This document shows positions 7,970 to 17,280 of a stretch of DNA of 64,000 bases, one piece after another (position 1 is the stretch's first letter; each line of letters opens with the position of its first letter). The notes beneath the pieces were generated by a model. That model was given only the letters and a program-made list of their open reading frames with translations, had not been told where the DNA came from and did no database searches. Source of the stretch: Calditrichota bacterium. Its GTDB lineage: Bacteria; Calditrichota; Calditrichia; Calditrichales; Calditrichaceae. The stretch spans positions 1-64,000 of the forward strand of contig JAJRSO010000049.1 in assembly GCA_024278755.1 (NCBI GenBank), written 5' to 3'. A program made the position numbers and the translations under genes.

Positions 7970-9334
7970 ATGAACGCACGGTTATTGGTAATCGACGATG
8001 ATGACGCCCACCGCGAGGGCATGGTCATTTTACTGGAAGACGAAGACTATCTTGTGGATCAGGCCGAAGGAGCCGAAACGGCAATGCAGCTAATCCGCAA
8101 ATATGTTTACGATTTGATTATTACCGATTTTAAAATGCAAAATATCGACGGGATGGAACTGCTTAAAATGATCAATGATTACAATCCGCTCCTGCGTGTA
8201 ATTATGGTTACCGGTTACAGTTCCATTGAACATGCGGTGCAGGCCGTACATTTGGGAGCGTTGGATTATATTCCAAAACCGGTCGACCCGACAAAGTTAA
8301 AAAATGTGGTCAGGCGCGTTTTGCAGAGTGCAACGGTTGAAAAAACACCGATTGATTTGACGAAAGAAATTCCGGAGCGCTACATCCATTTTGGCGAGAT
8401 AATCGGAAAATCCAAAGAGATCAAAACCATTGTGAAAAAGATCAATGAAATCGCCGATATTGATGTTCCGGTGCTTATTTCCGGCGAAAGCGGAACCGGC
8501 AAAGAACTGGCTGCCCGCGCTCTGCACGAAACTTCGGGACGCCGGGATCGGGCGTTTGTGGCCATAAATACCGGCGCCATTCCTAAAGAGTTAATCAATT
8601 CCGAGTTGTTCGGCCATGTAAAAGGATCGTTTACCGGCGCCATCGATTCTAAAAAAGGCAGTTTCGAAGAAGCGGACGGCGGTACGCTTTTTCTGGATGA
8701 AATCAGTTCCATGAGCCAGGCCGTTCAGGTGGCGTTGCTCAGGGTGCTGGAAACCGGCCAGATCGAACGGGTGGGCGGTAGCCGGTCCATTCCGGTGAAC
8801 GTACGCATTGTAGCGGCAACCAATGTGGATTTGCAAACCCTAATCGAAAAAAAGAATTTTCGTGAAGATCTTTATTATCGTTTAAACGTTTATAATATCG
8901 ATTTGCCGGCCCTGCGTGAACGTAAAAAAGATATTTTACTGATTGCCCGTTACTTTATGGAAAAATACAATAGAGAGTTCAGGCGATCGGTGAACGGAAT
9001 TGACGATGAGGCGTCGGCCTTTCTGGAAGCGTACAGTTGGCCGGGCAATATCCGTGAACTGCGCAATATTATTCTGCGCGCGGTGATTTCGGCCAAAGAG
9101 ATAATCCGGAAAAAAGATCTACCGGAAAGTATTCGCAAAAATCAACAGCGTAGCCGGGCCTTTAGCGTTCAGGCCGGAACACCCTTACCGGAAGTGGAGC
9201 GGATGACCATTATCAAAACTCTGCAACTGGCTAAAGGAAATAAATTGAAAGCGGCGGAATTGCTGAGCATCAGCCGGCGTTCGTTATATAATAAATTAGA
9301 AGAATATCAGATACAAGATGAAGAATTCAGTTGA
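7970..9334 (+). CDS. Sigma-54-dependent response regulator, NtrC family
   Basis: This 454-residue transcription activator has an N-terminal receiver domain with phospho-acceptor Asp53 in LIITDFKMQ, a central AAA+ domain with Walker A GESGTGKE, Walker B GGTLFLDEI and the sigma-54 contact loop GSFTGA (the usual form is GAFTGA), and a C-terminal Fis-type helix-turn-helix ending KAAELLSISRRSLYNKLEEY. It would activate sigma-54 promoters in response to a sensor kinase. No kinase gene is adjacent, so its signal is unknown. The start follows AGGCAGAAAT. The stop overlaps the next gene by 17 bases, implying coupled translation with the Nudix gene. Confidence 0.95.
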   Translation: MNARLLVIDDDDAHREGMVILLEDEDYLVDQAEGAETAMQLIRKYVYDLIITDFKMQNIDGMELLKMINDYNPLLRVIMVTGYSSIEHAVQAVHLGALDYIPKPVDPTKLKNVVRRVLQSATVEKTPIDLTKEIPERYIHFGEIIGKSKEIKTIVKKINEIADIDVPVLISGESGTGKELAARALHETSGRRDRAFVAINTGAIPKELINSELFGHVKGSFTGAIDSKKGSFEEADGGTLFLDEISSMSQAVQVALLRVLETGQIERVGGSRSIPVNVRIVAATNVDLQTLIEKKNFREDLYYRLNVYNIDLPALRERKKDILLIARYFMEKYNREFRRSVNGIDDEASAFLEAYSWPGNIRELRNIILRAVISAKEIIRKKDLPESIRKNQQRSRAFSVQAGTPLPEVERMTIIKTLQLAKGNKLKAAELLSISRRSLYNKLEEYQIQDEEFS

Positions 9335-9962
9335 TTCCCGCATTGAAGAGATTTGTTTCTCTCCCGAAAAGCTTAAAACTTTAATTACTAAAAAATTATC
9401 GGATTATCGGCCGCGTACCTATCTTTTTTCCAAAGAAACATCGGTTCCGGCTGCGGTTTTAATCCCCCTTTTCTTTAAAAATGATCAGGTGCATCTGTTG
9501 TTTACAAAGCGCACCGAACGGGTGGCCCACCATAAAGGACAAATTTCGTTTCCGGGAGGGCGTAAGGACGATTCGGATAGGGATATGAAATTTACGGCGC
9601 TACGCGAAACCGAGGAAGAGGTGGGGATAAAGCCGGAACATATCCGGTTGCTGGGACGTACGGACCGTTTTTTAACCAATACCTTTTTTCTGGTTTCGCC
9701 CTTTGTGGGCTGGTTTGAATATCCTTATCCCTTTGTGATTAGCGAGGATGAGATCGACCGCCTGATTGAAGTGCCATTGTTGCATCTTTTACAACCCGAT
9801 ACATTTGAAGTAAAACCGCTTACCAAAAACGGTCAAAAGTGGATGATCCATTATTATCATTATAAGGATGATATTATCTGGGGAGTAACGGGTTTTCTGT
9901 TGAGTAATTTTTTATCCCTGTTATTTGATGAAAAACGCCCGGACGTTTTCAGGGATAAATAA
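9318..9962 (+). CDS. Nudix hydrolase, CoA pyrophosphatase-like
   Basis: The 214-residue product carries a full Nudix box, from GGRKDDSD to LRETEEEVGI, preceded by HHKGQISFPGG, which is the signature of the CoA-pyrophosphatase (NudL/PCD1) subgroup. These enzymes cleave CoA or its derivatives to 4'-phosphopantetheine and 3',5'-ADP. The upstream segment VPAAVLIPLFFK and the later TDRFLTNTFFLVSPFVG agree with that group. It overlaps the NtrC-type regulator gene. The length is normal and no residue of the box is missing. The precise substrate is inferred from family only. Confidence 0.9.
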   Translation: MKNSVDSRIEEICFSPEKLKTLITKKLSDYRPRTYLFSKETSVPAAVLIPLFFKNDQVHLLFTKRTERVAHHKGQISFPGGRKDDSDRDMKFTALRETEEEVGIKPEHIRLLGRTDRFLTNTFFLVSPFVGWFEYPYPFVISEDEIDRLIEVPLLHLLQPDTFEVKPLTKNGQKWMIHYYHYKDDIIWGVTGFLLSNFLSLLFDEKRPDVFRDK

Positions 9963-10038
9963 GAGACTTGTTTTTATCTGATAAAAAATGCAAATTTGCT
10001 AAAACATCTGGAATGCCCAAAATCAATTCGGAGAAAAA

Positions 10039-12414
10039 ATGAAGGCTCTTTTTACAATTTTTTTTATATTTACTTTATCGGGTTTTGTACGGGCGGCAGA
10101 CTGGCAGACAATTACTACACTGAATGAAGTGCGCGATATTTACGCTTCTTCGGATAAAATTTGGGCCGCGACAACCGGCGGGCTTTTTAGTTTTGATATC
10201 GAACAGGAAACCATTCAGCCCTATACCAATATTCAGGGTTTAAAATCAATTCGCCTCTATGCCGTTGCGACTGACGACCACGGGCAGGTAATTTCCGGCG
10301 GCGAAAAAGGAATTTTAGAAATACTAAATATAAGCACAGGAGATTGGCGGCAGATTTATGATCTTTCCGGCTTTCCGATTCAGGATATTTTTTATAAGCA
10401 GGATACCCTCTGGGTGGCGGCCGGAAAAGGAGCGGCGGTTTTTTTATGGAACGGCGGCGATTATATTTTTTATGATTATTTCTTAAACTTTCCCGCGCTT
10501 CCCAAACAGGTTTACGCCATAACGGTTTTTAATAATCGTATCTGGCTGGGTACGGATGCCGGCTTGTTGAGCGCGCCCTCCGATTTTTCCGAATATGTGC
10601 TTAATAATCCGGATTTATGGACACGTTATGCGGCAAGTGACAGCCTGCCGAATGCGCAAATTAATGCTCTGGCAAATTATAAAAACGATCTGTATGTGGG
10701 CAATCCGGGCGGATTATCCCGGGTGGATACAAACGGAGTGCTGCATCTGGTTCATCAATGGAAAAGAGATGACTCGGGAGAATTCCTCCCCGTGGACCGT
10801 TTAAGCGCAACTCCGGTTTATCTCTTTCTGTCCAGCGGACAACGGTTGTTTCGTTCCACTATTGCTATTAATGTTTATCTTAAATGGACCTCCGGCGATA
10901 TCACCGGTCTGACGGCTGATCAAAACGGAGATATTTGGGCCGGACTGGATGAATACGGCCTTTACAAATATAAGTGGCCGGATTCCAGAAGGGTAGACGG
11001 GCCGTATAAAAATATTTTTCGTACGCTTATTAAAACTTCCGGCGGTTCGCTTTGGGCGGCCTCGGGCAAACCGGGCGGCTACACCAGCGATGGCCATTAT
11101 GTTAAAGATAATGCCGGCTGGCGAAATTATTTTTTTGCAGGAAGCGGTTGGGGACTTTTACATAATGTCGTTTCACTTTATGAAGACCGTTTTAACAATA
11201 TCTGGCTTGGCTCCTGGGGCGGTGGTCTAATCGCCTGGCCCGCAAATAAGCCGGCGGTCTTTTTTCATAATTTTGTACATTCCGACGGACGGGTTGTTGA
11301 AACAACGGTCGATTCTGTTGCAATTATTCCTTTAGACAGCAGTGCGATCTATTCCGGATTTTTCACCGGTACCGTGCAAGATACGACATATGAAATTATA
11401 AGCGCCATTCAGGAAGATCGCAACGGCAGAATTTGGTTTGCAAATTATTGGGCTTCCAATGGGCGGCTTCTTGCCTCTGCTCCGTTTACAACAGACGGTT
11501 TTATAAATCTTGATAAAAAAAGCTGGGTCTATTTTGGGCAACCGGATGGTCTGAATGTCGATCATGGCAGCATCAGTTGTATTGAATTTGATTATTTTGG
11601 ACGGGTCTGGATTGGGACACTGACCGACGGTGTATATCTGCTGGATTTCAATAATACGGTTACCAACAAAAATGACGATCGGGTCTATCATTTTACCATG
11701 AGCGAAGATAACCTGTACAACGACCGGATATTTTCTATTAAAAGCGACCCGGACGGGGTGATTTGGATTGGCACGGCGGGCGGCTTAAATTCGTATGACG
11801 GTGTAAATATGTATAAGCATGTGGGCGATCCCGAAGGGCGGACCGGTCCGCTGGAGAACAGAATTAATCAGATTTTTGTGGACAATTACAATAACAAATG
11901 GTTTGCCACTTCGGCGGGGCTTAGTATTTTGCGCGCCGGGTACAGTCCCTGGCAGGAAAATGCCTGGAAAGGCTACACGACGGAAAACAGCGGTCTTGTG
12001 GATAATGAAGTGAATGCTGTTTTTGTTGATCCCGTTTCCGGGGAGGCCTATGTGGGGACCAATAGCGGTTTATCGGTGTACAGAGGCTCTTTTGCCGAGA
12101 TTCGTGATAATTTTAAACAGGTTGCTGGGGGGCCAAGCCCCTATTTGCTTAATAAAGATTCCGGTTTTTATACCATTACAAATCTTAAGAGTAATTCCAT
12201 TGTTAAAATTTTTACCGTCAATGGCGCTCTGATTAGAGAATTGCGTTCCGACATTGTTTATAAAGACGGCACACCGACCGTGGAAGGCAGCCGCGCTTAT
12301 TGGGACGGACGTGATCGCAACGGGAATATGGTAAGTAGCGGAATATACTTATTTGCGGCCTACACGGTTGAGGGAAAATCGACAAGCGGTAAGATTGCGG
12401 TTATCAGGAAATAA
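10039..12414 (+). CDS. PorZ-like two-component-propeller protein with type IX secretion C-terminal domain
   Basis: The 791-residue protein starts with a signal peptide (about residues 1-19, cleaved near VRAA-DW). Many 'two-component regulator propeller' strands follow, such as KIWAATTGGLFSFD, GNIWAGLDEYGLYKY-like and GVIWIGTAGGLNSYDG, predicted to form two seven-bladed propellers. The C-terminal 70 or so residues (VKIFTVNGALIRELRS, YWDGRDRNGNMVSSGIYLFAAY, KIAVIRK) are a FlgD-like type IX sorting domain. This architecture matches PorZ, a surface part of the attachment complex of the type IX system. The start follows GGAGA. It is followed directly by recN. Confidence 0.85.
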   Translation: MKALFTIFFIFTLSGFVRAADWQTITTLNEVRDIYASSDKIWAATTGGLFSFDIEQETIQPYTNIQGLKSIRLYAVATDDHGQVISGGEKGILEILNISTGDWRQIYDLSGFPIQDIFYKQDTLWVAAGKGAAVFLWNGGDYIFYDYFLNFPALPKQVYAITVFNNRIWLGTDAGLLSAPSDFSEYVLNNPDLWTRYAASDSLPNAQINALANYKNDLYVGNPGGLSRVDTNGVLHLVHQWKRDDSGEFLPVDRLSATPVYLFLSSGQRLFRSTIAINVYLKWTSGDITGLTADQNGDIWAGLDEYGLYKYKWPDSRRVDGPYKNIFRTLIKTSGGSLWAASGKPGGYTSDGHYVKDNAGWRNYFFAGSGWGLLHNVVSLYEDRFNNIWLGSWGGGLIAWPANKPAVFFHNFVHSDGRVVETTVDSVAIIPLDSSAIYSGFFTGTVQDTTYEIISAIQEDRNGRIWFANYWASNGRLLASAPFTTDGFINLDKKSWVYFGQPDGLNVDHGSISCIEFDYFGRVWIGTLTDGVYLLDFNNTVTNKNDDRVYHFTMSEDNLYNDRIFSIKSDPDGVIWIGTAGGLNSYDGVNMYKHVGDPEGRTGPLENRINQIFVDNYNNKWFATSAGLSILRAGYSPWQENAWKGYTTENSGLVDNEVNAVFVDPVSGEAYVGTNSGLSVYRGSFAEIRDNFKQVAGGPSPYLLNKDSGFYTITNLKSNSIVKIFTVNGALIRELRSDIVYKDGTPTVEGSRAYWDGRDRNGNMVSSGIYLFAAYTVEGKSTSGKIAVIRK

Positions 12415-12418
12415 CGAA

Positions 12419-14134
12419 ATGATTCGGTCTCTGTACATTAAAAACTTTGCCATCGTAGATGAAATACAGGTGGAATTTGGCAAGGGGTTAAACATTATTA
12501 CCGGCGAAACCGGGGCGGGGAAAAGCATCCTCATCAATGCGCTAGCCCAATTATGCGGCGAACGGGGCCATACCGATTTAGTGCGCAACGGCGAAAAAAA
12601 AGCCGTGATAGAGGCCGTTTTTGATGTACGGCCCCATTCCGGGCTACTTCGTCTTGCCGAAGCGCTACAACTGGAAATTGATGATTATTCTCAAATTGTA
12701 ATTCGAAAAGAAATAAGTGCGAATGGGAATTCCCGTACCTTTGTAAATGATTCGCCGGTTACGTTAAGCCGTCTTCAGAAATTTAGCGCCTTCTTGCTCG
12801 ATCTGCATGGACAACATCAGCATCAACGCCTGCTGCATCCCGAAAATCACCTCGACTATCTGGATAGTTTCGGCGCGTATGAAAAAACGCTTTCGGATTT
12901 TGCCGCTCTTTTAAAGCGGTTTAAAAAACAAAGCGGGGCTCTGGAGGCCCTTAAGGCCAAACAGATTGATTCCTACCAAAAGCAGGATATGTACAAGTAT
13001 CAGATAGAAGAGCTTTCCCGGGCAGAGCTGCAGGAAGAGGAACTGGAAACCCTAACGGCCGAATTAAAGATTTTGGCTAATATTGAAGGGTTGCACCAGA
13101 TGGGCGGAATACTGAGTGAAACGCTCTATACGGGAGATGAGAATGCTGCCAATATGCTGGCCTCTGCCGAGGAGAATCTGGGTCGGCTGGAAAAACTGGA
13201 TGAAAAGTTTTCGGGATTGCGGCAAAGTTTGGCGGCTGCGCGAGACACCGTGGAAGAGATCGGGCGGTTTACCGAACAATATTTGGCAGAGTTGGAATTT
13301 AGTCCCGATCGTATGGAATTTATTCATCAGCGAACGGCACAGATAGAGTTTCTGCTAAAAAAATACCAGCGTAACTCAACCGCCGAACTCTTGCAACTGC
13401 AGGATGAAATACAAGAATTGATTAATGACACCGAACAATTTGACGATCGCATTCAGGAATATGAAAAAGAGCTGGCACAGACAATCGCTGAACTGAATTC
13501 ACTGGGCGCGGTATTGTCACGGAAACGAAACGAAACAGCAACACATTTTGAAAAAGAAATTCTTGTTTTATTGGGGCAGTTGGGCATGGCACAGGCGCGT
13601 TTCCGCGTACGGATGGAGCTCAATACAAAAGAAGGGGCCCCGTTTAGCTGTTCCGGTCAATCGGTAGCGGCCAATGCGGCGGGGTTTGATAAAATCGTAT
13701 TCGAAATGGCCTCCAATCCCGGAGATATGTTTACTCCCATTCACAAAACCGCCTCCGGCGGTGAAATTTCGCGCCTGATGCTGGCTATTAAAAGCGTTTT
13801 GGCCGAAGCCGATAAAATTCCCTCTCTTGTGTTTGACGAAATAGACGCCGGGATTTCCGGAAAAACAGCCCAGGCTGTTGGCGCAAAATTGTTCGAATTG
13901 TCCCGTTTTCATCAAATCCTCTGTGTAACCCATCTTCCTCAAATCGCCTCTTTTGCCGACAAACATTATAAAGCTGCAAAATATACTGAAGACAATCGTA
14001 CTTTTGCCGATATAAGAGCATTAGACAGTAAGCAGCGGGAAGTCGAAATCGCCAATTTACTGGGCGGGAAAAATATTTCGCAGCAGGCTGTATAAAATGC
14101 CCGGATACTGATTCAGGAAGCACGCAAATTGTAA
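12419..14134 (+). pseudogene. recN: DNA repair protein RecN, last 12 codons cut off by an in-frame TAA
   Basis: The frame encodes RecN, an SMC-like ATPase of double-strand-break repair. It shows Walker A GETGAGKS near residue 31, a DLHGQHQHQRLLHPE segment, long coiled coils between about residues 160 and 360, the ABC signature TASGGEISRLMLA, Walker B LVFDEIDAGISG and CVTHLPQIASFAD. A TAA at 14093-14095 (codon 559 of 572) stops it, but the frame goes on with NARILIQEARKL to a TAA at 14132, which matches the conserved C-terminal helix of RecN. The loss is small, so the shorter 558-residue protein may still work. The start at 12419 follows the stop of the previous gene by two bases. Confidence 0.85.
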
Positions 14135-14224
14135 TCTGGTATAAGTTACTAAATTTGTTGCATTTACTCGGCATTCTCATTACTTTACGAAGAGCATCCG
14201 AAAATATTATTTGGCGGAGGGAAA

Positions 14225-14884
14225 ATGGCGGAATTTATGTTTACCGGTACGCATCATTTATTTGGTAAAGAAGGAAGAAAAAGATATTTCATTAATTTCT
14301 TCAAATCCAAGAAAAAGACAAAAGTCCGACCCGGAGCAATGCAGCCCGAAGAGGTAAAAAAAATAATCAATGAAATAGGAAAAGGAAAACGTATTAATAT
14401 CCGGCGGATAGAATATGACGGAACACCGGAAGAGGCCCCTGTTTATTTGCGGATTCTGGATATTCGCGAAGACCATTTTTCCGGGAAAATTGTCAATGTG
14501 GAACGCAGCATAAAACAGGAACTCGATGATAAGCTTGTTTATGTTAAAGGCGGCGGCGGCAATATCGATTTCTATTTCGAAGACGGCGATATTATGAGCG
14601 TAGAAGAAGATTCGGATGAAATTATTTTTGACGAACGCAACCCGGATGAATTACTAGAAATTTTGGATGCGCTTGATTTAAATGAAGCGGTGCTACTCAG
14701 CTATTATGATAAGAAAAAGAGCGGCGTGATAAACGGCATCGGGCGTTTGACCGAAAAAGATTTGGATCTGAAAACCTTTACGGTTGAAATGAAACAGGTC
14801 AACGATATCGAATTGGATAATCCAAAAGTGATTAAGCTTGATTTGAATAAAGACAAGGTGCTTGATTTGGAAGTAATGCTTTAA
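14225..14884 (+). CDS. Protein of unknown function
   Basis: I do not recognise this 219-residue protein. It has no signal peptide or membrane helix. The N-terminal 40 residues are basic (KSKKKTKVRPGAM), while the rest is acidic and rich in beta strands with repeated Asp/Glu clusters such as YFEDGDIMSVEEDSDEIIFDE. The segments VYLRILDIREDHFSGKIVNVER and VLLSYYDKKKSGVINGIGRL suggest small barrel-like domains, but this is only an impression. A clear GGCGGAGGGAAA ribosome site precedes the ATG and a strong terminator follows, so it is a real single gene. Confidence 0.8.
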   Translation: MAEFMFTGTHHLFGKEGRKRYFINFFKSKKKTKVRPGAMQPEEVKKIINEIGKGKRINIRRIEYDGTPEEAPVYLRILDIREDHFSGKIVNVERSIKQELDDKLVYVKGGGGNIDFYFEDGDIMSVEEDSDEIIFDERNPDELLEILDALDLNEAVLLSYYDKKKSGVINGIGRLTEKDLDLKTFTVEMKQVNDIELDNPKVIKLDLNKDKVLDLEVML

Positions 14885-14903
14885 AATGAAGTGATTTCTG
14901 ATG

Positions 14904-14936
14904 AAACCGGGTAAAGTTTTTATCCGGTTTTTTTTG
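14904..14936 (+). terminator. Rho-independent terminator
   Basis: AAACCGGGTAAA pairs with TTTATCCGGTTT around a short loop and is followed by a run of eight T. It ends the transcript of the unknown gene at 14225. Confidence 0.9.
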
Positions 14937-15028
14937 TTTAAAAAAAGCACATTTGATATATCTTTTTATTAAATTCAGCATCTAACAACACATTTACTAA
15001 ACAAAAACATAAGATAGAGGAGATATAA

Positions 15029-16075
15029 ATGGCCGCCAAAGAAGCCGTAGTTGAGGCGTTAAAAGAAGTAAGCTATCCGGAGTTTAGCCGAGATATCGTT
15101 TCGTTTGGAATTGTTCAGGGCGTAGAAGTAAACGATTCTGATATCCAAATCAAACTGGTTGTAAAATCGGACGATACTTCCATAGATGATAAACTTAAAA
15201 CATCCGTACAGGAACATCTCGTAGAAAAATTCACGGATCATACCGTTGCTGTAACTGTCGAGCACCAAACGGCTCCCCAGTTCAGTACACAACCACAGGA
15301 AGAAAAAATAAATTACCTGTCTTCCGTGAAATATAAAGTTGCTGTTGCCAGCGGTAAAGGCGGTGTGGGTAAATCCACCGTAGCCGTAAATCTTGCTGTG
15401 GCTTTAGCGAAACTCGGCCTAAAAGTGGGCTTGTTGGATATTGATATCTACGGTCCCAGTATTCCGCTAATGTTAGGCGTTAACGAAAAGCCCTATTATG
15501 ACGGTAAAAAAATATTTCCCATCGAAAAGTTTGGCGTACAACTGATGTCTCTGGGCTTCTTGGTTGATAATAACGAAGCGGTTATCTGGCGGGGGTCGCT
15601 GGTCCATCGGGCGGTACAGCAGTTAATGAATGATGTGGCCTGGCCGGAGCTCGATGTGATGCTGTTTGATATGCCTCCGGGAACGGGGGATGCGCAGCTA
15701 ACACTTTCGCAATCCGTCGCTCTGGATGGTGCGGTTATTGTTTCCACGCCTCAGGATGTAGCGTTGCTTGATGCGGTAAAAGGCGTGAAAATGTTCCGCA
15801 AAGTAAACGTTCCGATTATGGGTATTGTGGAAAATATGAGTTATTTTCTCTGCCCCCATTGTGGCGATCGGACCAATATATTTTCGACCGGCGGCGTGAA
15901 GAAAGAGTGTGAAAAACTGGATACGGCACTGCTTGGTGAAATCCCCATTGATGTTGCTATTCGCGCAGGAGGCGATGACGGAGTACCGGTTGTACAGGCG
16001 GTTCCCGACGGTGCACAGGCCAAAGCCTTTTTAGATATAGCTGAAAAAGTCAAAAAGAAGCTACAAAGCGCATAG
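15029..16075 (+). CDS. Fe-S cluster carrier ATPase, Mrp/ApbC/NBP35 family
   Basis: The 348-residue product has an N-terminal DUF59 (MIP18-like) domain of about 90 residues and a C-terminal P-loop ATPase with the deviant Walker A GKGGVGKST near residue 110. The segments DIDIYGPSIPLMLG, VDNNEAVIWRG, DMPPGTGDAQLTL and VENMSYFLCPHCG follow; the CPHC pair binds the bridging Fe-S cluster. The protein acts in the cytoplasm as a carrier or scaffold for Fe-S cluster delivery. It has a good ribosome site (AGAGGAGA) and its own terminator downstream, so it is probably monocistronic. Confidence 0.95.
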   Translation: MAAKEAVVEALKEVSYPEFSRDIVSFGIVQGVEVNDSDIQIKLVVKSDDTSIDDKLKTSVQEHLVEKFTDHTVAVTVEHQTAPQFSTQPQEEKINYLSSVKYKVAVASGKGGVGKSTVAVNLAVALAKLGLKVGLLDIDIYGPSIPLMLGVNEKPYYDGKKIFPIEKFGVQLMSLGFLVDNNEAVIWRGSLVHRAVQQLMNDVAWPELDVMLFDMPPGTGDAQLTLSQSVALDGAVIVSTPQDVALLDAVKGVKMFRKVNVPIMGIVENMSYFLCPHCGDRTNIFSTGGVKKECEKLDTALLGEIPIDVAIRAGGDDGVPVVQAVPDGAQAKAFLDIAEKVKKKLQSA

Positions 16076-16094
16076 GTAAAAAATACCCCCTTAA

Positions 16095-16135
16095 AATGGA
16101 CGTATAGGGATTTGTGCCCTTGCGTCCGTTTTTTA
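16095..16135 (+). terminator. Rho-independent terminator after the Mrp/ApbC gene
   Basis: GGACG and AGGG pair with CCCT and CGTCC around an ATTTGTG loop, followed by GTTTTTTAT. It isolates the cas6 gene downstream from the Mrp transcript. Confidence 0.88.
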
Positions 16136-16161
16136 TCTTCTCGATAATTCTATCCTAACCT

Positions 16162-16248
16162 ATTGTTAATTCTCTGATTAATATTGTACTTTACTCCATA
16201 TATATATTTGGCATACCATTTGTATTAACAATACCATTATTTAATCAG
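16162..16248 (+). promoter_or_regulatory. cas6 leader with interlocked complementary segments
   Basis: ATTGTTAAT (16162-16170) is the reverse complement of ATTAACAAT (16224-16232), and CTGATTAA (16174-16181) is the reverse complement of TTAATCAG (16241-16248). The order A-B-A'-B' is that of a pseudoknot rather than nested hairpins. The last segment overlaps CAGGTGG, the ribosome site of cas6, so pairing could hide it. The region is AT-rich, so chance is possible, and function is inference. Confidence 0.3.
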
Positions 16249-16256
16249 GTGGTTTT

Positions 16257-17060
16257 ATGCGAATTAAGATTACGTTTTCAAATTTCAAACAGGATACTTA
16301 TCTGCCGATTAATACCAATTATTATCTGGTTAGGCTCATTAATAAGCTAACGCTCGAATACCACCGGTATTTAAATTCGCTGTTGCCTGCCGAACGTTCC
16401 AGTCAAAAATTCGATTTGTATACTTTTTCGCAACTGATCATTCCTAATCGGAAAATAATTAATTTTAAAATCGGTATCCTTTCATCGGAATTTTATTGGT
16501 ATATTGCTTCGCCGTATTACCAGTTCCTTGGATTGCTGGCAAAAGAATTAAACACAAGAGGACGAGTGGCTATCGCCAAACGAATGTTTGGAGTTAAATC
16601 GGTTGAGTTTGTTCACTCGCCAATATTCAACAGTTCTGAAGCCCGTTTTACCTGCCTTTCGCCGGTTGCCGTTTACCGCCAGCGCCATTCAAAGCATAAG
16701 TCTTCTTCGTTCCATCTAAAGAGCGGATATGTGCTGCCGGATGAGAGAGACTATCTGCCCTCTATTAAAAAAGATTTAGTGCAAAAATATAATATGATTG
16801 AAAAAGATACAATCGACCATCTCGATTTTGATTTACAATATGATCCGGACTATATCCGCAAACGGAATAATCGAATTACAAAGGTGATTACACTGGAAAA
16901 TGGTGAACGCCTGCCCGATCAGGTGCGGGGTGTTTTGGCTCCGTTGCGTATTAAGGCAAACCCGGATATTTTACGAATAGTCTATGATACAGGGCTGGGT
17001 CAGTTGAATAATTTTGGATTTGGAATGGTTGAAACCGTACATATGCAGCACGCTGTATAA
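16257..17060 (+). CDS. cas6: Cas6-family CRISPR RNA endoribonuclease homologue, orphan
   Basis: The 267-residue product has the Cas6 double-ferredoxin pattern: N-terminal MRIKITF strand, TFSQLIIPNRKI, the central FTCLSPVAVYRQ with YVLPDERDYLPSIKKDLVQKYNMI, and the C-terminal glycine-rich loop GLGQLNNFGFGMVE. Cas6 normally cuts pre-crRNA within CRISPR repeats. No CRISPR array or other cas gene is present in the window. The histidine usually found some ten residues before the TFSQL segment is not visible (RSSQKFDLYTFSQL), so cleavage activity is doubtful. The start follows CAGGTGG. Both sides are closed by terminators, so it is transcribed alone. Confidence 0.82.
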   Translation: MRIKITFSNFKQDTYLPINTNYYLVRLINKLTLEYHRYLNSLLPAERSSQKFDLYTFSQLIIPNRKIINFKIGILSSEFYWYIASPYYQFLGLLAKELNTRGRVAIAKRMFGVKSVEFVHSPIFNSSEARFTCLSPVAVYRQRHSKHKSSSFHLKSGYVLPDERDYLPSIKKDLVQKYNMIEKDTIDHLDFDLQYDPDYIRKRNNRITKVITLENGERLPDQVRGVLAPLRIKANPDILRIVYDTGLGQLNNFGFGMVETVHMQHAV

Positions 17061-17125
17061 AAGGCCTCAATAGAACGCTCCACATAAAAAAGTAGATGTT
17101 AGGGTTATTGCTTCCGTAGTTCTCT

Positions 17126-17167
17126 AGGCTGACCTTGTCCTCCCGCCGGATAAAGTCAGCCTTTTTT
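17126..17167 (+). terminator. Rho-independent terminator after cas6
   Basis: AGGCTGAC (17126-17133) pairs with GTCAGCCT (17155-17162), followed by TTTTTT. The loop is 21 bases long. Confidence 0.85.
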
Positions 17168-17280
17168 AGTTTTATTGCCCAACGTCCGGTTTGCAAATAA
17201 AAGCCGCTTTCTGTAAATTAGTCTAATTTCTGAAATTACAAACGCTAAGCGATTATTTATTGGTCGAAAGGCATCTTTAA

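Noticed and set aside
16209-16224. Sigma-54 promoter (TGGCAT-N-TTGTA) upstream of cas6
   Set aside because: The -24 GG is present with correct spacing, but the essential -12 GC reads GT, and the site lies within an AT-rich leader. Support is too weak.
16076-17280. CRISPR array next to cas6
   Set aside because: Both flanks of cas6 contain only terminators and AT-rich leader. No repeat-spacer pattern of 23-40 base units was seen here or elsewhere in the window.
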